Positions 1 to 7,582 of a stretch of DNA of 64,000 bases are shown here, one piece after another (the stretch's first letter is position 1; every line of letters begins with the position of its first letter). The notes below the pieces were generated by a model, which was given only the letters and a program-made list of their open reading frames with translations, did no database searches and had not been told where the DNA came from. This stretch comes from Streptococcus suis S735 (GTDB lineage Bacteria; Bacillota; Bacilli; Lactobacillales; Streptococcaceae): positions 496,001-560,000 of the forward strand of contig NC_018526.1 in the NCBI RefSeq assembly GCF_000294495.1, read 5' to 3'. The position numbers and the translations under genes were made by a program.

Positions 1-3
1 TGC

Positions 4-1530
<1,527 letters not shown>

Positions 1531-1577
1531 TTATCATAGAAGAGAGAAAAAATCAGTATAAATTGCTAATAGGATAG

Positions 1578-1606
1578 GAAAAAACAGCAGAAAATTCTAC
1601 TGTTTT
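1578..1606 (-). terminator. Terminator of the DUF368-ybaK-phosphatase operon
   Basis: Read on the minus strand, AAAACAGTAG pairs with CTGCTGTTTT (one G-U pair) around a six-base loop and runs into a T tract. The left arm includes the stop codon of the phosphatase gene. Confidence 0.75.
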
Positions 1607-2223
1607 GCTTTATAGCTGGTATCATTCCAAGCTAATTCTGTAAAGTTTTCGAAATCGCTTGTTTCTAAAATAGTAACCGATGCATTATCCAAACCACCTC
1701 GGTGACGCAGTTGGGCTGGTGGAAAACCAAGTAGGCGATGGATAGAAGCGGTTAGAAAAGCACCATGGCTGACGATGAGGACTGTTTCCATGTCTTGCCC
1801 TTTCAGCGATTGGACAAAGTCCACCATTCGTTGAGTTACCTGGCGAACGCTCTCAGCTTCAAATAAGTCATTGTTAAAAAGTGCTAGATTATGTTTGAGT
1901 GCCCAGGCTTGTTTGGGATAGATGGCACGAAAAATTGCCATCTTGCTTCCTTCCAGCGTTCCAAAATTCCATTCACGTAATTGTTGCGTGGTTAGAATGG
2001 TTTGGCAATGGTGATTGGCTTTGGCAATTTCTACGGCAGTGCTATGTGCGCGCTGCAAATCACTAGAATAAATAGCATCAAAGGGGATTTCAGCAAGGTA
2101 TTTGCCTAGTTTTTCTAAATCCTGATAAGATTCAGGCAAGAGAGCTGAATCTCCAGAATAGCCTTGAAAGCGTCCCTCCAAATTCCATTCGGTCTTACCG
2201 TGACGGACAAAGTAGATTTTCAA
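1597..2223 (-). CDS. Histidine phosphatase (phosphoglycerate mutase-like) family protein
   Basis: Likely a cytoplasmic phosphatase acting on a small phosphorylated metabolite; the substrate cannot be told from sequence. The 208-residue protein opens with the branch-1 motif VRHGKTEWN, where His8 would be the phospho-acceptor. A second conserved His lies in LIVSHGAFL (about residue 152), and there is a core arginine in IYSSDLQRAHSTA. The start codon is TTG at 2223; a strong GAGGGGAGGG ribosome binding site in the 3' end of the upstream ybaK gene supports it. It is the last gene of a tight three-gene operon (2-base gap to ybaK) and ends in a hairpin terminator. It is too divergent to call a glycolytic phosphoglycerate mutase. 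Confidence 0.85.
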   Translation of the reverse strand: MKIYFVRHGKTEWNLEGRFQGYSGDSALLPESYQDLEKLGKYLAEIPFDAIYSSDLQRAHSTAVEIAKANHHCQTILTTQQLREWNFGTLEGSKMAIFRAIYPKQAWALKHNLALFNNDLFEAESVRQVTQRMVDFVQSLKGQDMETVLIVSHGAFLTASIHRLLGFPPAQLRHRGGLDNASVTILETSDFENFTELAWNDTSYKAKQ

Positions 2224-2225
2224 GT

Positions 2226-2708
2226 CTAGTCCCTCCCCTCGATCAAATCGGCAAAGTCAGCTTTTACAAAATCAGCTAATACCTGACTGTCAATTCGAAT
2301 CGACCGACCAATTTCTCCAGCAGAGACAATCAAGTGACCGAGTTCAAGGGCAGATTGATCAATGTAGATTGGGAAATTATGCTTCTGACGAATGCCTACG
2401 GGATTGTTGGCACCATGGATGTAGCCAGTTGTCTTTTCCAAGTCCTTTTGCGGAATCATACTCACTTTTTTATTGCCAGAGATCTTGGCTAATTGTTTCT
2501 CAGACAGGTGTTCTGTGATTGGGATAATGCCGATAATTGGTCCAGTTTTATCTCCAGTTAATGCCAGTGTTTTGTAAATTTCGTGTTCTTCAATTCCTGG
2601 TGGAAGTTGACCTTCGAAGGCATTTAAAACAAGGCTATCATGATTGATCTTAGCCTTGTCCAATATTTGGTCCACCAAGGTTTTCTTTATTTTAACCTTT
2701 TTTGCCAT
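2226..2708 (-). CDS. ybaK: YbaK/EbsC-type Cys-tRNA(Pro) deacylase
   Basis: Trans-editing enzyme of the YbaK family, which hydrolyses Cys-tRNA(Pro) made in error by prolyl-tRNA synthetase. The 160-residue length fits the family. The conserved lysine sits in EIYKTLAL (about residue 46), and GYIHGANNPVGIR (about 94-106) matches the family's Gly/Pro-rich active-site loop. Its ATG overlaps the upstream DUF368 stop codon by one base (TAATG), which suggests translational coupling. The operon joins tRNA quality control, a lipid-carrier transporter and a phosphatase, with no obvious shared pathway. In enterococci related proteins were named EbsC from an envelope-linked locus, a weak hint of an envelope connection. 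Confidence 0.88.
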   Translation of the reverse strand: MAKKVKIKKTLVDQILDKAKINHDSLVLNAFEGQLPPGIEEHEIYKTLALTGDKTGPIIGIIPITEHLSEKQLAKISGNKKVSMIPQKDLEKTTGYIHGANNPVGIRQKHNFPIYIDQSALELGHLIVSAGEIGRSIRIDSQVLADFVKADFADLIEGRD

Positions 2709-3550
2709 TATTTATATTTTTCCTCAAGTTTACTCATCCAAAGCCCTAACCATGCTCCTAGTATAAATAGGACAATAGCAGCAATCCATGTAACAAAGTT
2801 AGCGCCAGCATAGGAAATAGACTCTTTATTACTTGCTTGTGGAATCAAAATTAGGAGAGTAGAAGATGAAACGATACCAATAATAAAGTGATAAACACGT
2901 GAATGGTATACTTTCAGAGCGTGGTCCATTGCTTTTGAAAATGCAACCATTGCAAGAACGCCACCGATTGCGATTGGTAGGAAGGTACCGAATAGATCAA
3001 GTGATTTGAAACCATTTAGCATTGGCGTGTAGATACCCAAAATCAATAGTAAGTTTGAAGGGCTGAGTCCAGGAACAAGTACCCCTAAAGCAATCAAGGC
3101 ACCTGCCAATACAAAACTAGCAAAAGTAGCTGGAAGTGTCCCGACAAGATCGCTCAAATTGTAAAGTAGGAGGCCAGAAATAATGAATGTCCCAATCAAC
3201 CAAGCCAAATCAATGCTATCTCGTTTGCTCTTTTGAGTTGATTCTTTAAGTAGGCTAGGAATCGTTCCCACGATTGCTCCCGCAAAGGCCCACAAAACTG
3301 GGACTTGGAAATGTTGCAATAAAAATTCTACAGGGAAAGAGAAAAGTGCGATTCCCAAAATTCCACCAATTCCTACAGGAACAAAATAAAGAAAGTTTTC
3401 CTTGAAATCTTTTCGAATATTTGCTAAAAATCCAATTAGTCGCTCATAGATTCCGAGGATAGCAGCGAGTACCCCCCCAGAGACACCAGGTAAGATAAAG
3501 CCGAGTGCGATAATCATACCTTTAATAATTCTTGAAATCCAAGAAGCCAT
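2708..3550 (-). CDS. DUF368 (PopT-type) polyprenyl-phosphate transporter
   Basis: Integral membrane protein of the DUF368 family. Members have recently been shown, with DedA proteins, to return undecaprenyl phosphate across the cytoplasmic membrane for reuse in wall and capsule synthesis; the role here is inferred from the family. The protein has about eight to nine hydrophobic segments and two related Gly/Pro-rich motifs, GFILPGVSGGVLA near the N terminus and GVLVPGLSPSNLLLILGIY in the middle, typical of an inverted-repeat fold. The open frame extends four codons upstream to a TTG, but GGAGG lies inside that extension and is well placed for the ATG at 3550, so 280 residues is preferred. It is the first gene of the operon with ybaK and the phosphatase. 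Confidence 0.85.
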   Translation of the reverse strand: MASWISRIIKGMIIALGFILPGVSGGVLAAILGIYERLIGFLANIRKDFKENFLYFVPVGIGGILGIALFSFPVEFLLQHFQVPVLWAFAGAIVGTIPSLLKESTQKSKRDSIDLAWLIGTFIISGLLLYNLSDLVGTLPATFASFVLAGALIALGVLVPGLSPSNLLLILGIYTPMLNGFKSLDLFGTFLPIAIGGVLAMVAFSKAMDHALKVYHSRVYHFIIGIVSSSTLLILIPQASNKESISYAGANFVTWIAAIVLFILGAWLGLWMSKLEEKYK

Positions 3551-3581
3551 AATTTCCTCCAAAATGTATTATAACGTTCCT

Positions 3582-3590
3582 ATTATAGCA
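3582..3590 (-). promoter_or_regulatory. Extended -10 promoter of the DUF368 operon
   Basis: Minus strand TGCTATAAT gives an extended -10 with a consensus hexamer about 30 bases before the start codon. No good -35 box is visible. A second TATAAT at 3569-3574 overlaps the leader. Confidence 0.6.
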
Positions 3591-3607
3591 TAAAGCAAGT
3601 AAAAATA

Positions 3608-3647
3608 ATTAAAAAGACTGCCTGTTAGATAAAATCCAGCAGGCAGT
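3608..3647 (-). terminator. thiT terminator
   Basis: Stem ACTGCCTG / CAGGCAGT (arms 3640-3647 and 3617-3624) followed on the minus strand by CTTTTTAATTATTTTT, directly after the thiT stop codon. Confidence 0.8.
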
Positions 3648-3652
3648 TTTGG

Positions 3653-4201
3653 TTAAAGATTGTAAAAACCTGGTCTTGCTCTATAGAGTAAAATGAGCAG
3701 AATAGAGGCAATTGCTGTGGAAGGAAGAATATAGCTGATATTGTAGGTAAAGGAATAGAACCAGACAGGCATACCATCTGGAGCGTAGTCTGCGTAGAAA
3801 ATAATTCCTGATAAGAAGGTGGCTAACAATCGGATGCTTCCTCCTAGAAAACTAGCCAGAGTAATGATGAGAGTAGCATTTTTTAGATTGTTTTGTTTGG
3901 ATAGGGTGGGTGCCACTAAACCTGCTAAACCAATTCCGGCGTAAGAAAATGCGTAGTCGAGAAAAACTTGAAAAACGTTTAGGAAGTAGCCACCGTAGAA
4001 AAGTTGAATGGTTCCTACAATACCACCAGTAAGAACTCCTACCCCTAGTCCGTGGCGCAGAGCAAGCAGTAAGATTGGAAGCATGACTAAAGACACAGAT
4101 CCACCTTGGGGCATTGTAAAGAGCGGGATTTTGTCAAAGACGAGGGCAATGGCAGAAAAGATAGCAACTTCAGCTAGGATGGGTAATTTTGATGTGGGCA
4201 T
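3653..4201 (-). CDS. thiT: Thiamine ECF transporter S component ThiT
   Basis: Membrane-embedded substrate-binding subunit that captures thiamine and works with the shared EcfA/A'/T module to import it. The 182-residue protein has six hydrophobic segments. The N-terminal MxxLxEVAIFSAIA-like helix, the MPQGGSVSLVMLPILLLALRHG segment and the loop YGGYFLN are hallmarks of ThiT; the Trp/Tyr/Asn-rich thiamine pocket is near the C-terminal SFTYNISYILPS. Expression is controlled by a TPP riboswitch in the leader, which independently identifies the substrate. The ATG follows the SD AAGGAG, which is embedded in the regulatory hairpin. It is monocistronic, with a strong terminator behind it. Confidence 0.95.
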   Translation of the reverse strand: MPTSKLPILAEVAIFSAIALVFDKIPLFTMPQGGSVSLVMLPILLLALRHGLGVGVLTGGIVGTIQLFYGGYFLNVFQVFLDYAFSYAGIGLAGLVAPTLSKQNNLKNATLIITLASFLGGSIRLLATFLSGIIFYADYAPDGMPVWFYSFTYNISYILPSTAIASILLILLYRARPGFYNL

Positions 4202-4203
4202 AA

Positions 4204-4351
4204 AAAGACTCCTTTGTAGATGGTCAACAAAGGAGTGTTTATAGCAGAGTATAGTATCATTCTATAAAGCACACAATTCCTACGCTAGTTTTAACTAGAT
4301 CAGGTTCGAGGATTTCGCAGTTGCGATCTCAGCCGAAGCACTCCTTTGTGT
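4204..4351 (-). promoter_or_regulatory. TPP riboswitch with SD-sequestering expression platform
   Basis: On the minus strand the conserved TPP aptamer pieces are present in order: GCTTCGGCTGAGA, then GAACCTGATCTAGTTAA, then GCGTAGGAA, with a P1 helix CACAA/TTGTG (about 4271-4351). Downstream, CACTCCTTTGT (4227-4237) can pair with ACAAAGGAGT (4208-4217), which holds the thiT ribosome binding site and is followed by CTTTTT and then the ATG. The same ACAAAGGAGTG also occurs at the 5' edge of the aptamer (4339-4349). The middle strand can therefore pair with either copy, giving a ligand-controlled switch. Confidence 0.95.
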
Positions 4352-4367
4352 ATATGTAATTAGTGAA

Positions 4368-4396
4368 ATTGTATCATTTTATTCGGGTGTTGTAAA
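4368..4396 (-). promoter_or_regulatory. thiT promoter, inside the 3' end of the GH25 gene
   Basis: Minus strand TTTACA (4391-4396), 17-base spacer, TACAAT (4368-4373) with TG at the extended position. Transcription would start just ahead of the riboswitch aptamer. Confidence 0.75.
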
Positions 4397-5233
4397 TAGT
4401 TTCTGATAAACTTCATTAGGATCCTTCAGGGTAGTAATAATGTTGAGGTCTAGGTGGTGCTCAAAGCCGTTTACATAACCACGTGAGGTATATTGGTGAA
4501 GATCGTAGTTCAAGTCAGTATTTGGAGCGGCATTGTAGTAGCCAGAATCATCACCGTATGTAGGAATCCAAATAGCGTCAAATTTATCCACATTGATGCT
4601 GTGGTCTTCCATGAAATAGGTTCCGACGTAAATTCCAATGTTTTTAGCGCCGAGAGTTTCTAACTCTTTTCGAAAAGCCTCCACTCCAGCATTCATATCA
4701 TCCATGGTATATTCTTCGACGTCTAACCAATAGAAGGTTGGCTTGTACTTATTTGCGGCCTTATAAAAGCTTCGAGCTTCCTCTCGCATGTTCTCAATAC
4801 TATTTCCCGTGACATAGGCATAGACAGCAACAGGTATATTTCTTGCTTGAAATTCTTTAATATGGGTATCAAAGGATTTATCTAACCCATTTTTATCAGT
4901 CGCAGTATTTTCGTTTTTAGTGTGTGATCCACTTTGAATACGAACGATGGCGCCAGAAATGTTTTTGCTAAGGGTATCGTAGTCAATTTCAGACGGTCTC
5001 TGCCAAGCAGAAACGTCGATGATAGGTTTCATTTCGAGCGCATTTGCAATGTAATAACTCGAACTAGAATTTGTTGTTTTAGAACTTGTACTGGTGTTTG
5101 ATTGTGTGACTGCGGGTTCGTTAGCTACCTCCGTCTTATTTACAGTATTTCCAGTCACCCCAGTGATGAAAATAAGAGCAAAGAAGGATAGGAAAAAACC
5201 AACAACAATCATCGGATTTAGTTTCTTTCTCAT
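4379..5233 (-). CDS. Membrane-anchored GH25 muramidase (lysozyme-like)
   Basis: Predicted to cleave the beta-1,4 MurNAc-GlcNAc bond of peptidoglycan outside the membrane. The 284-residue protein has a basic N terminus, one hydrophobic helix (about 8-27) without a clear signal-peptidase site, a Ser/Thr-rich linker (about 35-62), and a GH25 barrel. The family's acidic residues are visible in PIIDVSAWQ (near residue 73) and YWLDVEEYT (near 170), and the C-terminal half has HQYTSRGYV and LDLNI. A promoter (TTGATT, 17 bases, TAGAAT) ends only 7 bases before the ATG, so the transcript may be leaderless although GAGGAG directly abuts the ATG. Likely role: wall remodelling. The thiT promoter lies in its last codons. 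Confidence 0.87.
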   Translation of the reverse strand: MRKKLNPMIVVGFFLSFFALIFITGVTGNTVNKTEVANEPAVTQSNTSTSSKTTNSSSSYYIANALEMKPIIDVSAWQRPSEIDYDTLSKNISGAIVRIQSGSHTKNENTATDKNGLDKSFDTHIKEFQARNIPVAVYAYVTGNSIENMREEARSFYKAANKYKPTFYWLDVEEYTMDDMNAGVEAFRKELETLGAKNIGIYVGTYFMEDHSINVDKFDAIWIPTYGDDSGYYNAAPNTDLNYDLHQYTSRGYVNGFEHHLDLNIITTLKDPNEVYQKLFTTPE

Positions 5234-5240
5234 CTCCTCA

Positions 5241-5269
5241 ATTCTACCGTAAAATCATGAAAAAATCAA
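5241..5269 (-). promoter_or_regulatory. Promoter of the GH25 gene
   Basis: Minus strand TTGATT (5264-5269), 17-base spacer, TAGAAT (5241-5246). Seven bases separate the -10 from the ATG. Confidence 0.55.
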
Positions 5270-5308
5270 AAAAATACGATTCAAGAAATAGTAAAAGATT
5301 ATCTGAAC

Positions 5309-5337
5309 TTGACATAATAAAGGGAATAGGGTAGGCT
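5309..5337 (+). promoter_or_regulatory. Possible promoter of the ECF S-component gene
   Basis: Perfect -35 TTGACA (5309-5314), 17-base spacer and a poor -10 TAGGCT (5332-5337), 8 bases before the ATG. No ribosome binding site is evident. Confidence 0.4.
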
Positions 5338-5345
5338 AAATTGGT

Positions 5346-5849
5346 ATGCATGACAAAAGTGAAAAAGTAAGACGTGTTAGTCAGCTAGTTGTTCTGTCCT
5401 CTTTGACGATTGTTTTAAGGGTGGTTTTTGGACCGTTGCCCAATATAAAGCCTCTCACGGCTATTTTCCTCATTGTTCTGTCCTATTTCAGTTTGCTGGA
5501 GAGCTGGATATTGATGATACTAGTGATGGTAGGGAGTGGCTTGCTTTTTGGATTTGGCACAGTTGTTTTGTGGCAAGTTCTTAGTTTTGCTTTTATCCAA
5601 TTTATATGGTGGTTGGCAATCGGTCCTTTTATCAAAAAAGAGAACATTCCCTTGTGGCTACAGAGTCTTCTGGCGGGGATTCTTGTCTTTTTGTATGGGC
5701 TAACGATAAGTTTTTTATCTGCTACACAGTTTGGGACTTCTCCTATCGTCTTTTGGCTTAATGGTTTAGTCTTTGATAGTTTACACGCTACTTCAACAGT
5801 TTTGTTTTATCCAATTATTGATTATATTTTTAGGAGATTTTATAAATGA
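5346..5849 (+). CDS. ECF transporter S component (cobalamin- or DMB-type suspected)
   Basis: A 167-residue hydrophobic protein with about five to six membrane segments. GPLPNIKPLTAIFLIVLSYF in the N-terminal third and the later Gly-rich LFGFGTVVLWQ resemble the PNxKPxT and GxGxWQ signatures of ECF S components assigned to cobalamin precursors. It is therefore taken as the substrate-capture subunit of a vitamin importer that would share the cell's common EcfAA'T module, which is not in this window. Its stop overlaps the ATG of the next gene (ATGA), so the two are translationally coupled. The downstream DUF4430 lipoprotein has a transcobalamin-related domain, which supports a corrinoid-like ligand. 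The substrate is an inference. The start lacks a clear SD. Confidence 0.7.
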   Translation: MHDKSEKVRRVSQLVVLSSLTIVLRVVFGPLPNIKPLTAIFLIVLSYFSLLESWILMILVMVGSGLLFGFGTVVLWQVLSFAFIQFIWWLAIGPFIKKENIPLWLQSLLAGILVFLYGLTISFLSATQFGTSPIVFWLNGLVFDSLHATSTVLFYPIIDYIFRRFYK

Positions 5850-6211
5850 AAAAAATTAGTATTATGTTGATGGTTGTCTTCTCGCTCTTCTTGGCTGCTT
5901 GTACAAACACTACCGAGAAACAGAACAACTCGGCTATCGAAGTCACTTTGCAGATTACAACCAAGGACAAAGAGAATCGTCAGGAAGTCACTGCGGAAGA
6001 AGGTGATAGTGTCATGGATGTGCTTAAAGAACATCATGACATTGTAGAAGACAATGGTTTGATAACAGAAATTGATGGTGTTAGCCAAGATACGAGTACC
6101 AATACATACTGGATGTATAAAGTTAATGGCCAAATGGCTGATAAAGGGGCGAAAGACCTTACAGTTGCGAATGGGGATGAAATTGAATTTTATCTTGAAA
6201 CATTTGAATAG
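5846..6211 (+). CDS. DUF4430 lipoprotein
   Basis: A small lipoprotein of 121 residues with a lipobox LAAC ending at Cys19, predicted to be lipid-anchored on the outer face of the membrane. The rest (about 30-121) is one DUF4430 domain, a fold shared with the C-terminal part of transcobalamin and intrinsic factor; the pattern SVMDVLKEHHDIVED ... TNTYWMYKVNGQMADKGA is typical. It is coupled to the ECF S component by a 4-base overlap and followed by a terminator, forming a two-gene unit. A reasonable role is an external binding or delivery subunit for that transporter. This is inference from context and fold; no binding data exist in the sequence. Confidence 0.8.
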   Translation: MKKISIMLMVVFSLFLAACTNTTEKQNNSAIEVTLQITTKDKENRQEVTAEEGDSVMDVLKEHHDIVEDNGLITEIDGVSQDTSTNTYWMYKVNGQMADKGAKDLTVANGDEIEFYLETFE

Positions 6212-6216
6212 ATATG

Positions 6217-6236
6217 AAAGGCTTCGGCCTTTTTCT
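6217..6236 (+). terminator. Terminator after the DUF4430 gene
   Basis: AAAGGC-TTCG-GCCTTT stem with a stable TTCG tetraloop, then TTCTT. Confidence 0.75.
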
Positions 6237-6306
6237 TGTCGACAAAAGTCAGTTCCGAATGTTTGCAGAGCAACTTAGAAAGTGATAAGTATTTTTATAC
6301 AAAGTA

Positions 6307-6315
6307 TGCTATAAT
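6307..6315 (+). promoter_or_regulatory. Extended -10 promoter of ftsW
   Basis: TGCTATAAT with a consensus -10 (6310-6315), 32 bases before the ftsW start codon. No convincing -35. Confidence 0.6.
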
Positions 6316-6347
6316 AAGAGCTATACTCGAAGAAGGTTGGATAAGCA

Positions 6348-7562
6348 ATGAAGATTGACAAACGCCAGTTGTTGAATTATTCCATACTGATTCCCTATCT
6401 CATCTTATCGGTGATTGGGTTGGTCATGGTCTATTCGACAACCAGTGCTACGCAAATTATTAATGGTGGAAATCCATTTAGAACAGTGATTAACCAGGCA
6501 GGATTCTGGATTGTCAGCTTGGTAGCAATCTATACGATTTATCGTATGAAATTAAGTTTTTTACGCAAGAAAGCCGTTATCTATTCGGTTATTTTGGTAG
6601 AAGTATTTCTGTTAGCTATTTCTCGGTTGTTTCCTCCGATTAACGGGGCTCATGGATGGATTCCTCTGCCAATCGCAGGAACCTTGCAGCCGGCAGAATA
6701 TTTGAAATTAATTATCATTTGGTATCTGGCACATGAGTTTGCAAAACAACAGGCGGATATTCGGACTTATGACTATGTATCGTTGATTAAAGGAAGTTGG
6801 ATTCCGAAAGAGTTTACAGATTGGCGGGTGGTCAGTCTGCTCCTCCTAGGTCTAGTTGCGACACTGCCGGACTTGGGAAATGCGACGATTATTGTGCTGA
6901 TTATGGTCGTGATGATTAGTGTGAGTGGGATTGCCTATCGCTGGTTTTCAACAGCGGTTTTAGGAATTGTGGCCGCCTCAACAGTTATTCTAGGGACGAT
7001 TCGTATTTTGGGTGTAGAAACGGTGGAAAAAATTCCGCTCTTTGGTTATATTGCTCGTCGTTTTGCTGCCTATTTTGATCCATTTGGTAATGCCACCAAC
7101 TCAGGTCTTCAATTGACTCATTCTTACTATGCGATGAGTAACGGTGGATGGCTTGGACGTGGTTTGGGAAATTCGATTGAGAAAAAGGGGTATCTACCAG
7201 AGGCCCACACCGACTTTGCGTTTTCGATTGTCATTGAAGAACTCGGTTTTGTTGGAGCTAGTTTAATTCTAGCCTTATTGTTCTTTTTGATTATTCGAAT
7301 TATTATTGTAGGCGTCCGTGCTCGTAGTCCATTTAATGCGATGATGGCACTTGGAATGGCAGGTATGCTTCTGATTCAAACATTTGTCAATATCGGAGGA
7401 ATTTCAGGAATTATTCCTGCAACGGGGGTAACTTTCCCCTTCTTGTCACAGGGTGGATCGAGTCTCTTGATTATTTCCATCGGGATAGGGTTTGTTTTGA
7501 ATATTGATGCTAGTGAAAAACGTCGATTAATTGAAGAAGAAATAGAGCGTACGCTAATTTAG
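6348..7562 (+). CDS. ftsW: Cell division peptidoglycan polymerase FtsW (SEDS family)
   Basis: SEDS-family glycosyltransferase that polymerises lipid II at the division septum together with a class B penicillin-binding protein. The 404-residue protein has about ten membrane helices. The SEDS signature around PFGNATNSGLQLTHSYYAMS and LGNSIEKKGYLPEAHTDFAF (about residues 245-300), and the terminal GVTFPFLSQGGSSLL, are all present. FtsW is preferred over RodA because it lies 20 bases upstream of ppc, the arrangement known for streptococcal ftsW. The start is an ATG after GAAGG. It shares the operon with ppc, although the two have no functional tie. Confidence 0.93.
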   Translation: MKIDKRQLLNYSILIPYLILSVIGLVMVYSTTSATQIINGGNPFRTVINQAGFWIVSLVAIYTIYRMKLSFLRKKAVIYSVILVEVFLLAISRLFPPINGAHGWIPLPIAGTLQPAEYLKLIIIWYLAHEFAKQQADIRTYDYVSLIKGSWIPKEFTDWRVVSLLLLGLVATLPDLGNATIIVLIMVVMISVSGIAYRWFSTAVLGIVAASTVILGTIRILGVETVEKIPLFGYIARRFAAYFDPFGNATNSGLQLTHSYYAMSNGGWLGRGLGNSIEKKGYLPEAHTDFAFSIVIEELGFVGASLILALLFFLIIRIIIVGVRARSPFNAMMALGMAGMLLIQTFVNIGGISGIIPATGVTFPFLSQGGSSLLIISIGIGFVLNIDASEKRRLIEEEIERTLI

Positions 7563-7582
7563 AGATAGGAAAGAGGTAGGAG

